Source: Gordonia otitidis NBRC 100426
Lineage (GTDB): Bacteria > Actinomycetota > Actinomycetes > Mycobacteriales > Mycobacteriaceae
NCBI RefSeq assembly: GCF_000248075.1
Contig: NZ_BAFB01000035.1
Location: 1 to 41,668 of the forward strand
DNA length: 41,668 bases
Direction: 5' to 3'
Part shown: piece after piece, positions 18,133 through 28,135 of the stretch
Position numbering within the stretch: the first letter of the stretch is position 1
Layout of the letters: each line of letters begins with the position of its first letter
Notes under the pieces: generated by a model
The model's database searches: none
Told to the model about the DNA's origin: nothing
The model's input: the letters and a program-made list of their open reading frames with translations, nothing else
Made by a program: the position numbers and the translations under genes

Positions 18133-18147
18133 GCGTACGCCGTACGC
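18133..18147. promoter_or_regulatory. TetR operator candidate 1
   Basis: GCGTAC–GCC–GTACGC is a perfect dyad with a 3-bp spacer in the gap between the divergent DHA2 exporter and TetR genes. It shares the half-site GTAC and the spacing with the second dyad 32 bp further on. Confidence 0.65.
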
Positions 18148-18164
18148 ATCGACGGTACGGTCAT

Positions 18165-18179
18165 GAGTACGCTGTACGC
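18165..18179. promoter_or_regulatory. TetR operator candidate 2
   Basis: GAGTAC–GCT–GTACGC repeats the layout of the dyad at 18133–18147 and lies closer to the TetR start (18213). Two like sites 32 bp apart, about three helical turns, fit paired binding of TetR dimers on the same face of the DNA. Confidence 0.65.
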
Positions 18180-18212
18180 AAGTGAGTTATTCCCGCAGAT
18201 AGAGGAGCGAGG

Positions 18213-18887
18213 GTGTCCGACGAGCGTGCACCGAAGCTGACGGCTTCGCTCATCGTCGACACCGCGATCTCCGTCGCCGACCGCGACGGCCTCCCCGCGC
18301 TCTCGATGAGACGTATCGCCGAGGAGCTCGGCGTGGGTGCGATGTCGCTGTATCGACACATCGCGGACAAGGATGCGCTACTCGAGGCCATGGCCGAGGA
18401 GATTGGTCGGCGCTTTCCGTATCCCGTCGACGAGACCGGCACGTGGACGTGGCGAGAGCGGGTGGCCATCGCGGTCGACGTCGACTGGGAACTGTATCGG
18501 CGTCACCCCTGGGTGGTGCTGGCTTACTCGGCGCCGAGGTACAGCTTCGGCGTGGACGCGCTCGAGGGACTCGATTGGCTCGCCGCGGGTTTCACCGAAC
18601 TCGGCGTCGACATCGCGACGGCAACGGAAATGGCGCTCGCGGTGTGGAACTACGTCAACGGCGTCGCGCTCGCGCAGGTCAGCGAGCAGTTGCTCGAAAC
18701 AACGCCGGGTGAGCGTCCGAGTGGGCTCGCCGACCTCATCGACGGTCGGGTCGCGTCACGCCTGCCGCATCTCTCGACGCTGTCCGACGCCCCCGAGGCG
18801 GCACGCCTCAACGATCCGCGCGCGCTGCTCGACGCGGGCATCGACTATCTATGCGCCGGATTCGAGGCGAGAGCGGCGTCGTCGTAG
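18213..18887 (+). CDS. TetR-family regulator of the DHA2 exporter
   Basis: The 224-aa protein has an N-terminal TetR helix-turn-helix (LPALSMRRIAEELGVGAMSL, then YRHIADKDALLEAM) and a C-terminal domain of the TetR_C (tetracycline-repressor-like) type. The start is GTG 18213 behind AGGAGCGAGG. Divergence from the 14-TM exporter and the pair of GTAC dyads between them point to local repression of the exporter and of itself. The ligand is unknown. Downstream comes the 31-bp-periodic repeat field. Confidence 0.9.
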   Translation: MSDERAPKLTASLIVDTAISVADRDGLPALSMRRIAEELGVGAMSLYRHIADKDALLEAMAEEIGRRFPYPVDETGTWTWRERVAIAVDVDWELYRRHPWVVLAYSAPRYSFGVDALEGLDWLAAGFTELGVDIATATEMALAVWNYVNGVALAQVSEQLLETTPGERPSGLADLIDGRVASRLPHLSTLSDAPEAARLNDPRALLDAGIDYLCAGFEARAASS

Positions 18888-19672
18888 GGTCTTGGGCCCG
18901 CGCTCGCTCGGGGTGCTGGTCGGCTTCGCTGGCGTGGCCGAAAGTGGGGGAAGGGTTGCGGCGCGGGGCTGGAAGTCGCGGAAGGGTCTCGCGGTGCGGC
19001 CGAAAGTGGGGGAAGGGTTGCGGCGCGGGGCTGGGAGTCGCGGAAGGGTCTCGCGGTGCGGCCGAAAGTGGGGGAAGGGCCTCTTCCGCTACTTTTGTGC
19101 TCTTCCGCTGGTTGTTTCTCGGGGAGATGACAGGAACTCGCGGAAGAGCCGCGCCAGCGTGCAGGATCCCGCGGAAGAGTTGCGCCAGCGTGCAGGAAGC
19201 CGCGGAAGAGTCGCTCCGACGTGCAGAAACCCGCGGAAAGGACACTGCTGCTCGGCCGAGATTCGCAGAACGGCTGCAGGGTGCGCGACGAAACTAGCGG
19301 AACAGCTTCCGAGCGCGCCGAAATGCGCGGAAGAGCTGCGCCGAATGTGCTTGAACGCGCGAAGGGGCTTCGTGGCGTGGCTGAGCGCCGCGACAGCGCC
19401 GCGGCGCTGGAACCCGCCAAAAGTAGGGGAAGGGCCTGTTCCGCTGCTTTTGCGCTCTTCCGCTAGTTGTTTCTCGGGGAAATGACAGGAACCCGCGGAA
19501 GAGTCTCGCCAGCGTGCAGAAACCCGCGGAAAGCCCGCGCCAGCGTGCAGAAACCCGCGGAAAGCCCGCGCCGGCGTGCGGAAGCCCGCGGAAACGCACC
19601 GCACCGCGCCGCGGCTACCCACGACCACCCACGACCACCAGCGCCGCAAGAGTCCCGCCCGGAACCCCGCCC
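18888..19672. repeat. 31-bp-periodic repeat field between convergent genes
   Basis: Most of this 785-bp gap is degenerate repeats with a 31-bp period. Clear series start at 18938, 19000 and 19062 (62-bp units, each two 31-mers), at 19155, 19186 and 19217 (CAGCGTGCAG phase), and at 19510, 19541 and 19572. Units share GCGGAAG/CCCGCGGAA. A composite block (about 19062–19230) recurs from about 19417, offset 355 bp, and contains a GGAAGGGCCTCTTCC hairpin flanked by AAAGT/ACTTT. Since 31 is not a multiple of three, the field is not coding. It lies between the stops of the TetR and mannosyltransferase genes. Confidence 0.85.
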
Positions 19673-21088
19673 TCACATCGCGTGCGGGTAGACCGTCAGC
19701 ATGTGCGCGCCGAACCATGCGCTGCCGATCACCATCGGGACGACGACGGCCATGGCGACCGAGGTCTTCTGCCGAGCCAGCGCTATGGCCAGCGGCAACA
19801 GCAGGACGAAAGCGGGGAGCAGTAATCGTGGTCGACTGATCATCAGGCCGCTGGACAACACGATCGACGCCACGATCAGCGTTCCGTAGACCAGCACGGG
19901 CCACGGCAGGCGGGCCCAGAACGCGACGACGACCATGACGAGCGTCGTGATGATGATCCACGCCGTCGCAACCGACGCCACCTCGCCGGAGTTCACCAGG
20001 GCGTCGTTGACGAAGTTGAAGGTGACCACTCCGCCGTCGATCCGGGTGTCCCACCCTTCGGTCTGGATGCGGAACCAGCCCGTCGGAGATCCCGTGTGTG
20101 CCCAGACGACGGCCAGATACCCGAGGTACCCGAGCGGGCTGATCACGATCGCCAACCAGAGGTAGACACCGCTGCCGCGCCGTGATCGCCACGACCTCGC
20201 GTCACGATCGCGCAGCAGTGTCAGGGCTGCGGCCACCATGACCACGCCGATCATCACGACGGCGGTCGGGCGGACGGTGCCCGCGAGACACGCGGCGATT
20301 CCCGCGAGCAGCCAGTTGCGTTCGAGGACGCCCACCAACGCCCAGACCGTCAACGCGCAGAACAGCGTCTCGGTGTAGGCCATGTTCAGCACCACCGACA
20401 TCGGCGTGGCCGCCAGGATCGCGACGAGATACAGGCCGACCCGCTCCGGATTGACCGACGCCCCGCGCGTCAGCGGTGAACGGTTGCCCATGGTGCGCAC
20501 GCAATCGGCGCCGAGGCGCGCGGCTCCGACGGCGGTCAGGCAACCGAGCACGACGTTGAGCGAGATCGCCGCACCGAACGGCGTGACGAACGGCAGCTTG
20601 GCGATCCACCCGACGAGGTAGGGGTAGCCGGGGAAGAAGGCATATGCGGTGTCGGCGGTGTGCAAGCCGCGGGCGTCGGTGAGCGTGTACGGGACGTCGC
20701 CGTAACCGTGCTCCGCGATCGCGAGCATCCATTTGCCGTCCCACGCCGAGAGTGCATTGCCGACCGTGGTGTCGCGTAGCTGTGCGAACCGGGCGAGAAC
20801 CAGCAAACCGACGAGCCGGATAGCGATGAAGACCCCGATTGCCGAGACCCAGTAGGGCAGGGAATCGTCGTAGCCGCGGCCGTCGGTGGTCTCAACTCGA
20901 CGCTCGGTGGTCGCGTCGGCTCGTCCAGCGGAGGGTGCGTCGGATCGAGTCGACGGGGGTGCGTCGGCGCGACCGGCGTCGAGGGTTGCGTCGGCTCGAC
21001 CAGTGGAAGGCATGCGTGGGGTCCTGCGGTGCGTGCGCACCTTCCCGACCTCGGTCTCGCTGGTCACCACAGCGATGTTAGGTGACAT
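19673..21088 (-). CDS. PIG-V-like GT-C mannosyltransferase, membrane protein
   Basis: This is a 471-aa polytopic protein, or 446 aa from the ATG at 21013, which has AGGA at a good distance. About 75 residues of low-complexity N-terminus repeat GRADA-type units. Then comes a GT-C-type membrane part: an acidic loop segment WDGKWMLAIAEHGYGD after the first helix and AFFPGYPYLVGWIAKLPF, both typical of PIG-V-like mannosyltransferases. These use polyprenyl-phosphate sugars to modify lipids or proteins outside the membrane. A role in lipomannan/arabinomannan or protein mannosylation is plausible but not shown. It is divergent from ask, 129 bp between starts. Confidence 0.75.
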   Translation of the reverse strand: MSPNIAVVTSETEVGKVRTHRRTPRMPSTGRADATLDAGRADAPPSTRSDAPSAGRADATTERRVETTDGRGYDDSLPYWVSAIGVFIAIRLVGLLVLARFAQLRDTTVGNALSAWDGKWMLAIAEHGYGDVPYTLTDARGLHTADTAYAFFPGYPYLVGWIAKLPFVTPFGAAISLNVVLGCLTAVGAARLGADCVRTMGNRSPLTRGASVNPERVGLYLVAILAATPMSVVLNMAYTETLFCALTVWALVGVLERNWLLAGIAACLAGTVRPTAVVMIGVVMVAAALTLLRDRDARSWRSRRGSGVYLWLAIVISPLGYLGYLAVVWAHTGSPTGWFRIQTEGWDTRIDGGVVTFNFVNDALVNSGEVASVATAWIIITTLVMVVVAFWARLPWPVLVYGTLIVASIVLSSGLMISRPRLLLPAFVLLLPLAIALARQKTSVAMAVVVPMVIGSAWFGAHMLTVYPHAM

Positions 21089-21217
21089 GTGTGGTCTGCA
21101 GCACGGGTAAGGCGTCCCGTCGCCACCACGCCGTGGGCCAGCGGAGCGTCGTCGGTAAGGTTGTCTCGGCAGTGAAGCGGAAAACCCGACGTCGAACCCT
21201 GCTGGGAGGTTATCTAC

Positions 21218-22483
21218 GTGGCACTCGTCGTGCAGAAATACGGTGGATCATCGGTTGCGACAGCTGAGCGCATCCGTCGGGTCGCCGAGCGCATCGTCGA
21301 GACCAAGAAGCAAGGTAACGACGTGGTCGTTGTGGTGTCGGCGATGGGTGACACCACCGACGAACTCCTCGACCTCGCGCAGCAGGTCAACCCCGCGCCG
21401 CCCGCCCGTGAGATGGACATGCTGCTGACCTCGGGCGAGCGGATCTCCAACGCGCTCGTGGCCATGGCCATCAGCTCGTTGGGTGCGCAGGCACAGTCGT
21501 TCACCGGCTCGCAGGCTGGCGTGATCACCACGAGTAGTCACGGCAAGGCCAAGATCATCGACGTCACGCCGGGGCGTGTGCGCAGTGCGCTCGACGAGGG
21601 AAAGATCGTGCTCGTCGCGGGTTTCCAGGGCGTTTCACAGGACACCAAGGACATCACCACGCTCGGTCGTGGCGGTTCGGACACGACAGCCGTCGCGCTC
21701 GCGGCGGCGTTGGAGGCCGATGTCTGCGAGATCTACACCGACGTCGACGGTGTCTACACCGCCGACCCGCGCATCGTGCCCGACGCACGTCGCCTCGAGA
21801 CCGTTTCCTTCGAGGAGATGCTCGAGATGGCGGCCTGTGGCGCGAAAGTCTTGATGCTCCGGTGTGTGGAATACGCCCGCCGATACAACGTTCCCGTTCA
21901 TGTGCGCTCGTCGTACTCGACCAAACCCGGCACGCTCGTAGCCGGCTCTATGGAGGACATTCCCGTGGAAGAAGCGATTCTCACCGGTGTCGCACACGAC
22001 CGCAGCGAGGCCAAGATCACCGTCGTCGGCCTCGAGGACCAGCCCGGATACGCGGCCAAGGTGTTCCGCGCGGTGGCCGACGCCGAGATCAACATCGACA
22101 TGGTGCTCCAGAACATCTCGAAGGTCGACACCGGAAAGACCGACATCACCTTCACCCTCCCGCGCGAACTCGGTCCGCTCGGCGTCGAGAAGCTCACCAA
22201 GCTGCAGCACGAGATCGGCTTCACCGAAGTCCTCTACGACGACCACATCGGCAAGGTCTCGCTCGTGGGCGCCGGCATGAAGAGCCATCCGGGCGTCACG
22301 GCGACATTCTGCGAGGCGCTCAGCAACGCAGGGGTCAACATCGAGCTGATCTCGACGTCGGAAATCCGTATCTCGGTGTTGTGCCGCGACACCGAACTCG
22401 ACGACGCCGTGCGCGCACTGCACGAGGCATTCGACCTCGGCGGAGATGAAGAAGCTGTTGTCTACGCAGGAACGGGGCGCTGA
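21218..22483 (+). CDS. lysC: Aspartokinase
   Basis: Aspartokinase (ask/lysC) phosphorylates L-aspartate, the first step to lysine, threonine, methionine, isoleucine and diaminopimelate. The 421-aa protein has the kinase motif [10 protein letters not shown] at the start, [19 protein letters not shown], and two ACT domains in the last 170 residues that bind the feedback effectors. The start is GTG 21218 with GGGAGG upstream. An internal GTG at 21965 preceded by GGAGG would give a separate 172-aa beta subunit, as in Corynebacterium glutamicum. asd follows 57 bp downstream in the same operon. Confidence 0.96.
   Translation: MALVVQKYGGSSVATAERIRRVAERIVETKKQGNDVVVVVSAMGDTTDELLDLAQQVNPAPPAREMDMLLTSGERISNALVAMAISSLGAQAQSFTGSQAGVITTSSHGKAKIIDVTPGRVRSALDEGKIVLVAGFQGVSQDTKDITTLGRGGSDTTAVALAAALEADVCEIYTDVDGVYTADPRIVPDARRLETVSFEEMLEMAACGAKVLMLRCVEYARRYNVPVHVRSSYSTKPGTLVAGSMEDIPVEEAILTGVAHDRSEAKITVVGLEDQPGYAAKVFRAVADAEINIDMVLQNISKVDTGKTDITFTLPRELGPLGVEKLTKLQHEIGFTEVLYDDHIGKVSLVGAGMKSHPGVTATFCEALSNAGVNIELISTSEIRISVLCRDTELDDAVRALHEAFDLGGDEEAVVYAGTGR
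21952..22483 (+). other. Internal start for the aspartokinase beta subunit
   Basis: GGAGG (21952–21956), eight spacer bases and an in-frame GTG (21965) form a complete ribosome-binding site inside lysC. Translation from here gives the 172-aa regulatory subunit. The known alpha2beta2 aspartokinase of Corynebacterium is made in the same way, with the same beta length. Confidence 0.65.
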
Positions 22484-22537
22484 CATGGGCGAGCCCTTCG
22501 ACGGAGCTCAGGAACCACGAAGCGACGGGAGATGTGA

Positions 22538-23569
<1,032 letters not shown>

Positions 23570-23630
23570 TCGATTTCCACCCACGGTCCGGATTGTCCGA
23601 GGCCGTCAACCGCCCGATTGGGGTCATTTC

Positions 23631-24662
23631 ATGTCCACGCCCACAGACACCCCAGCGGTTGCCGACAGGCTCGGCCATTACTACAAGATCGACGAGCCCT
23701 ATCAGGTCGGTCGCGAGAAGGTGCGCGAGTACGCGCGTGCGGTACAGGACCACCATCCCGCACACCGCGACGAGGCTGCCGCGCATGGGCTCGGCTACTC
23801 GGGACTCGTTGCGCCACTGACGTTCACCGCCATCCCGGCAATGGCGGCCAACCGGGATCTGTTCGAATCGGTCGTCGTAGGGTACGAGACCTACGTACAG
23901 ACCGAGCAGGTCTTCGAGCAGCACCGACCCATCGTTGCCGGCGACGAACTGACCACCGACGTCGAGTTGTCGTCCATCCGGCGCGTTGCCGGGCGCGATC
24001 TGATCACCGTGACCAACACGTTCACCGATGCGGCAGGGGAGGTGGTGCACACGATGCACACGACCGTCGTCGGGGTGAACGCCGACGAGGTCGACCCGTC
24101 GATCAACGACGCGGTTCGCAACATCATGGTGCACGACGTGAACGTCCTATCCGCCGACGCGTCGGATGCCGCATATCAGAAGACAGTGAGACCCGAAGGT
24201 GTGCAGGTTATTTCGACTGCGGGTATCGAACGGTCGTCCGGTGCACTCGACTTCGATTCACTGAGCGTCGGCGATGAACTGCCTGTCCGTCACGCTCGCC
24301 TCTCGCGTGGAGACCTGGTCAACTACGCCGGGGTGTCAGGAGACGGAAACCCCATCCACTGGGATGAGTCGATCGCCAAGCTTGCCGGTCTTCCCGACGT
24401 GATCGCACACGGGATGCTCACCATGGGACTCGGCGCGGGGTTCGTGTCAGCGTGGTCGGGAGATCCGGGTGCGGTGACCCGCTACTCGGTCCGACTCTCG
24501 CAGGTGGCTGTGGTGTCGGCCGCGGAGGGCGGCGACATCGAGTTCACCGGCCGGATCAAGTCGCTCGATCCCGAGACCCGCAGCGGCGTCGTTCTGGTCG
24601 TGGCGAAGTCGGGCGGACGGAAGATCTTCGGCCTGGCGACGATGAACGTCCGCTTCGCTTAA
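23631..24662 (+). CDS. Double-hotdog MaoC-like (R)-hydratase
   Basis: The 343-aa protein is two hotdog folds in one chain: an N-terminal FAS1-type dehydratase half (about 15–150) and a C-terminal MaoC half (about 210–340). The hydratase motif in the C-terminal half reads GDGNPIHWDE, with Asp238 and His243 as the expected catalytic pair. The family hydrates or dehydrates (R)-3-hydroxyacyl-CoA or -ACP in fatty acid, mycolic acid or sterol side-chain metabolism, and this fused form is common in mycolic-acid bacteria. The substrate is not fixed by sequence. The start is ATG 23631 with a weak GGGG upstream. It follows asd by 61 bp and could be its read-through neighbour. Confidence 0.85.
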   Translation: MSTPTDTPAVADRLGHYYKIDEPYQVGREKVREYARAVQDHHPAHRDEAAAHGLGYSGLVAPLTFTAIPAMAANRDLFESVVVGYETYVQTEQVFEQHRPIVAGDELTTDVELSSIRRVAGRDLITVTNTFTDAAGEVVHTMHTTVVGVNADEVDPSINDAVRNIMVHDVNVLSADASDAAYQKTVRPEGVQVISTAGIERSSGALDFDSLSVGDELPVRHARLSRGDLVNYAGVSGDGNPIHWDESIAKLAGLPDVIAHGMLTMGLGAGFVSAWSGDPGAVTRYSVRLSQVAVVSAAEGGDIEFTGRIKSLDPETRSGVVLVVAKSGGRKIFGLATMNVRFA

Positions 24663-24693
24663 ACCGCCTCGTCGGCGGGCACTTTCACACTCG

Positions 24694-24723
24694 GCAGGGC
24701 GCGCTGAAAACAGTCCGCCCTGC
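24694..24723. terminator. Hairpin after the MaoC gene
   Basis: GCAGGGCG (24694–24701) and CGCCCTGC (24716–24723) form a perfect 8-bp stem with a 14-nt loop holding AAAA. It lies 31 bp after the stop of the MaoC-like gene. There is no T-tract. It is a likely end for the lysC–asd–MaoC transcript. Confidence 0.55.
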
Positions 24724-24835
24724 GACGCCACGGCGAGAACTATGACTATGAGCGCGTATGCGCAATTCCGGCATACCGGTCCGCGATGGAGTCCTGGCTC
24801 ACACGCCCACATTACTGTGCGGTAGGTTACTGGCC

Positions 24836-26125
24836 ATGACACGGATTCGGGGATTCATCTCAGGTTGGCGGGTTCGTCGTGCGACGCGACGGTCCACGGT
24901 GGCGCTCACGGCAGGGGCGCTGGCTCTCGGAGCAGCGACAGCGGCGGTCGGCCCCGCCCACGCGGCCGACTTCTACACGCCACCCGCACAGTTCTCGGCG
25001 ACCCCGGGGGCGATCATCCGCAGCGAGCCCAGCCCGCTACTGCTGCAGATTCCGGGCTTGAGTAATCAGTGGCCGGGAACGGCGACCCGGATCATGTACA
25101 CCTCTCGTTATCAGAACGGGTTGCCTGCAGCGGTGACCGGGACCGTCGTCGAGCCGACCGCGCCGTGGAAGGGTAAGGGGCCACGACCCACAGTCGTCCT
25201 CGGACCGGGCACCATCGGCCAGGGTGATCAGTGCGCGGGATCGAAGCTCATGAACCTGCCCGTGGCCATCGATCCCGCCAAGCCGAGTCTCGCGATCAAC
25301 TACACCGCGCTCGAGATGAACCTCCTGCTGATCAACGGCGTGCGCGTCGCGATCACCGACTACATCGGGATGGGCACGCCCGGCATCCACACATACGTGA
25401 ACAGGGTCGAGACCGGACAGGCCATGCTCGACGCTGCTCGCGCGGCATTGAAGGTCGAGAAGGCCCCGGCCAACGCTCCGATCGCCTTCTCCGGGTACTC
25501 GCAGGGTGGCGGGGCGTCGGCGTCCGCGGCCGAGCTGGCGTCGACGTATGCACCAGAGCTCAATGTGAAGGCCAGCTACGCCGGTGCACCGCCGGCCGAT
25601 CTGTCGAAGGTGATCAACCAGATCGACGGCACATTCATCGTGGGCGGTATCGGATATGCGATCAACGGTCTCGAGGCCCGGTATCCGGAGCTCAAGAGCG
25701 TCATCGACCAGGAGACGAATCCTCGGGGGCGGCAGGCGCTGAAGCAACTGTCGACGCAGTGCATCGCCGACACCGGACTGGCCTTCGGATTCCAGCGAAC
25801 CAGTGCGTGGACCCGTGACGGCAAGCCACTCTCGGCGGTCATCAACAGGCATGCGAACGTCAAGAAGATCGTCGACGAGCAGCGAATCGGACGGCTCAAG
25901 CCCAATGCGCCGGTCCTGCTCGAGGGTGGTATCAACGATGACGTCATCCCGTACGGTCAGGTCGCGCAACTCGATCGTGACTGGCGGGCGCAGGGCGCCG
26001 ATGTCCAGATGATCAGCAACACGATTCCGCCGATCTTCCCGGGACTCGTCGTCAACCATGCGCTGCCGATGGTGGCCACGCTGTTGCCCGCGACGAACTT
26101 CCTTCTTGCGCACCTGAACAACTGA
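24836..26125 (+). CDS. Secreted LIP-family lipase
   Basis: This 429-aa secreted alpha/beta hydrolase belongs to the secretory lipase (LIP) family. A signal peptide with a long basic N-region (RRATRR), hydrophobic core and GPAHA cleavage site precedes the mature protein. The triad is visible: Ser in GYSQGGGAS, Asp in GINDDVIPY and His in VVNHALPM. The family hydrolyses triacylglycerols or other esters outside the cell. The start is ATG 24836. There is no Shine–Dalgarno, but TAGGTT ends seven bases before the ATG, which suggests a leaderless mRNA. A hairpin terminator follows at 26139. Confidence 0.88.
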   Translation: MTRIRGFISGWRVRRATRRSTVALTAGALALGAATAAVGPAHAADFYTPPAQFSATPGAIIRSEPSPLLLQIPGLSNQWPGTATRIMYTSRYQNGLPAAVTGTVVEPTAPWKGKGPRPTVVLGPGTIGQGDQCAGSKLMNLPVAIDPAKPSLAINYTALEMNLLLINGVRVAITDYIGMGTPGIHTYVNRVETGQAMLDAARAALKVEKAPANAPIAFSGYSQGGGASASAAELASTYAPELNVKASYAGAPPADLSKVINQIDGTFIVGGIGYAINGLEARYPELKSVIDQETNPRGRQALKQLSTQCIADTGLAFGFQRTSAWTRDGKPLSAVINRHANVKKIVDEQRIGRLKPNAPVLLEGGINDDVIPYGQVAQLDRDWRAQGADVQMISNTIPPIFPGLVVNHALPMVATLLPATNFLLAHLNN

Positions 26126-26138
26126 TCTGACGACGGAC

Positions 26139-26179
26139 ACGACGATGCCCACGACCGCTCAGGCCGGGGGCATCGTCGT
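26139..26179. terminator. Bidirectional terminator
   Basis: ACGACGATGCCC (26139–26150) and GGGCATCGTCGT (26168–26179) form a perfect 12-bp stem with a 17-nt loop between the convergent lipase gene and the reverse-strand membrane protein gene. Confidence 0.8.
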
Positions 26180-26195
26180 TGATCGAGCCGTGAGA

Positions 26196-27374
26196 CTATG
26201 CCGTGGATGAGGTCTGGTGGCGAGGCCCGACCCTTTCATGGTCGGCGTGGTGTTCAGCGACGCGGTCAGGTTGACGACGCCGCACCCCGATGGACGACCC
26301 GATCACCAGCAGCACACTCGCAACGTACGCGGCGAGCGCGTAGGGCAGGGGTCCGATCCGACCGCCACTGGGGGCCACGCCGTCGACCGCTGCGAAGTAG
26401 TCGGGAAGTGCACTGATCCAGAGAACTGCTGCGACGAGCAGGTAGATCACGCAGCAGATGACCGGAAACCATTCGCGTGCAAGGGCTTCGGGTAGTGCGG
26501 CAGGATCGGTCCGGCGTGCGCGGTAGGCGCGATAGAAGGCCACAGCGGTGATGATCGCCAGAATCGCGACATAGGCCCACGCCGAGGCAGCGCGGCCGAC
26601 CAGCAGTGAACCGCCGAGAAGGTCGACGATCGTCGGGGGAATCGATCCGACGAACAGTACGGGCCACACCAACACACTCGTCACCACGACGTCGCGGACG
26701 ATATACCACCCGCTGCGGTGGGGAATTGCGCACAGCCACCGGGTCACCAACGCGATGCCGAATGGGAGCATCACGCTGAACGCGCTCATGTTCAACAGAG
26801 GGATGCCACTCAGCGACGGGTGAGCTGTCGAGACCTCCTGGTTCCACACCCACCACTTCAGTTGCGGCCCTAGACCATCGACGACTTGGTACAGGCAGTG
26901 GAAGACAAAGGCCACGCACGCCGCCGACACGAAGATGTTGTTGCGCGAGAAGATCCCGGTCCGCTGGACGAGCGTGTACGCCACGTAGAGATACACCGGA
27001 TACATCGCGATGATGTACAGCGGCAGACGGTCGTAGAGGAACTGCACGGTGAACAGGTTGTGGGCGAACGTGAGTCCGAGCTCGTCCTCGATACCGAACC
27101 ACTGCGGAAAGTAGGCGATCGGCTCGACTACGAGTAGCGCGAGGATGCCACTGCACCACACCACGAGGTTCGACGCGTCGTGCTGCGACCGGTACCAGCG
27201 TACGGCGTGGACCAAGCATGCGAAGAGTCCGATCACAAGGGTCGCCTCGATGACGGGCAGGGTCCAGTTGTCCAGGTCCGCCGGGTTGGTGATGGTGATG
27301 AACGGGTTACCGTCGCACCGGACGCCGTGGAGAGTGGCCGACAATCGTGCGTACTCGGCTGTACATGTCTGCAT
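26196..27374 (-). CDS. Polytopic membrane protein, unknown function
   Basis: The 392-aa integral membrane protein has about nine predicted helices. It starts with a non-hydrophobic 35-residue segment holding two cysteines (MQTCTAEYAR, VRCDGNPF), and ends in a His/Arg-rich cytoplasmic tail. Aromatic-rich loops such as AYFPQWFGIEDE and LKWWVWNQEV stand out. I do not recognise the family with confidence; similar proteins occur near catabolic clusters in related actinobacteria, which is recollection rather than proof. It is divergent from a TetR gene, with an inverted repeat between them, so it is probably the TetR target. Confidence 0.7.
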   Translation of the reverse strand: MQTCTAEYARLSATLHGVRCDGNPFITITNPADLDNWTLPVIEATLVIGLFACLVHAVRWYRSQHDASNLVVWCSGILALLVVEPIAYFPQWFGIEDELGLTFAHNLFTVQFLYDRLPLYIIAMYPVYLYVAYTLVQRTGIFSRNNIFVSAACVAFVFHCLYQVVDGLGPQLKWWVWNQEVSTAHPSLSGIPLLNMSAFSVMLPFGIALVTRWLCAIPHRSGWYIVRDVVVTSVLVWPVLFVGSIPPTIVDLLGGSLLVGRAASAWAYVAILAIITAVAFYRAYRARRTDPAALPEALAREWFPVICCVIYLLVAAVLWISALPDYFAAVDGVAPSGGRIGPLPYALAAYVASVLLVIGSSIGVRRRQPDRVAEHHADHERVGPRHQTSSTA

Positions 27375-27416
27375 CGTGCACCTCAGGATTGGTGGTGTCG
27401 TGACCCGACAGCCCGA

Positions 27417-27443
27417 TCATACGAGTGTGTGCAATATGTATGA
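27417..27443. promoter_or_regulatory. TetR operator candidate
   Basis: TCATAC (27417–27422) and GTATGA (27438–27443) are a perfect inverted pair with a 15-bp spacer; one flanking base on each side extends the match to GRTCATAC. It lies between the divergent membrane protein (start 27374) and TetR (start 27490) genes. Confidence 0.5.
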
Positions 27444-27489
27444 CCGGTTTCGCGAATTCTCGTGGAACAGCACATGCGACGATGGACCG

Positions 27490-28116
27490 ATGAGGACACG
27501 AGGGTGGGGCGGGAACCTACCGCGCACCGAAGACGAAGCGCGCGAGCGTATCGTGGCTGCCGCGATGCGGTGTATCGATCGATCCGGTCCGGCCAAGGCG
27601 ACACTCGCCGACGTCGCTTCTGAGCTCCAGGTCACCAGACAGACCGTATATCGCATCTTTCCGACGACAGCGGATCTACTGACCGCTGTGGGCGAGGCGG
27701 GCGCTGATCAGTTCCTCGACCGACTCGCTGATCACGTCGCCGACATCACTGAGCCGCGCGATGCCCTCGCCGAGGCAATCGTCTACACGCTCGGCAGACT
27801 GCCGGAGGAGCCGTACATCGGATTGCTCGTCCAGGTCGGGGAGAACGAACTCTTCAGCTGGGGAGTGACGTCGTCACGTGCGATGGAGTTCGGGACATCG
27901 GTACTGCGCCGCTTCCCGATCGACTGGGCTGCAGCAGGATTCGACGACGACGAGAAGCTCGACGGTCTCGCAGAGTTCATGCTGCGAGTACTCATGTCCT
28001 TTCTGCAATATCCCTCTGATCCTCCCCGGAGCCCGGAGCAACTGCGTGCCTATCTTCGACGCTGGCTCGGTCCCGCAGTCGACTTCGGGCCCGCAGACGG
28101 CACACCCGCGCGGTAG
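27490..28116 (+). CDS. TetR-family transcriptional regulator
   Basis: The 208-aa TetR protein has the helix-turn-helix near residues 30–60 (ATLADVASELQVTRQTVYRI, then FPTTADLL) and a variable all-helical ligand domain. The start is ATG 27490; an ATG at 27436 is in frame but would overlap the inverted repeat and adds an atypical extension. It is divergent from the 392-aa membrane protein gene and converges on a Rieske oxygenase gene 19 bp away. The ligand is unknown. Confidence 0.85.
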   Translation: MRTRGWGGNLPRTEDEARERIVAAAMRCIDRSGPAKATLADVASELQVTRQTVYRIFPTTADLLTAVGEAGADQFLDRLADHVADITEPRDALAEAIVYTLGRLPEEPYIGLLVQVGENELFSWGVTSSRAMEFGTSVLRRFPIDWAAAGFDDDEKLDGLAEFMLRVLMSFLQYPSDPPRSPEQLRAYLRRWLGPAVDFGPADGTPAR

Positions 28117-28135
28117 GCCGCTGTCGAGAGGATCC

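Noticed and set aside
18930..19610. CRISPR array
   Set aside because: Units are adjacent, degenerate and without unique spacers of constant length, and no cas genes are near.
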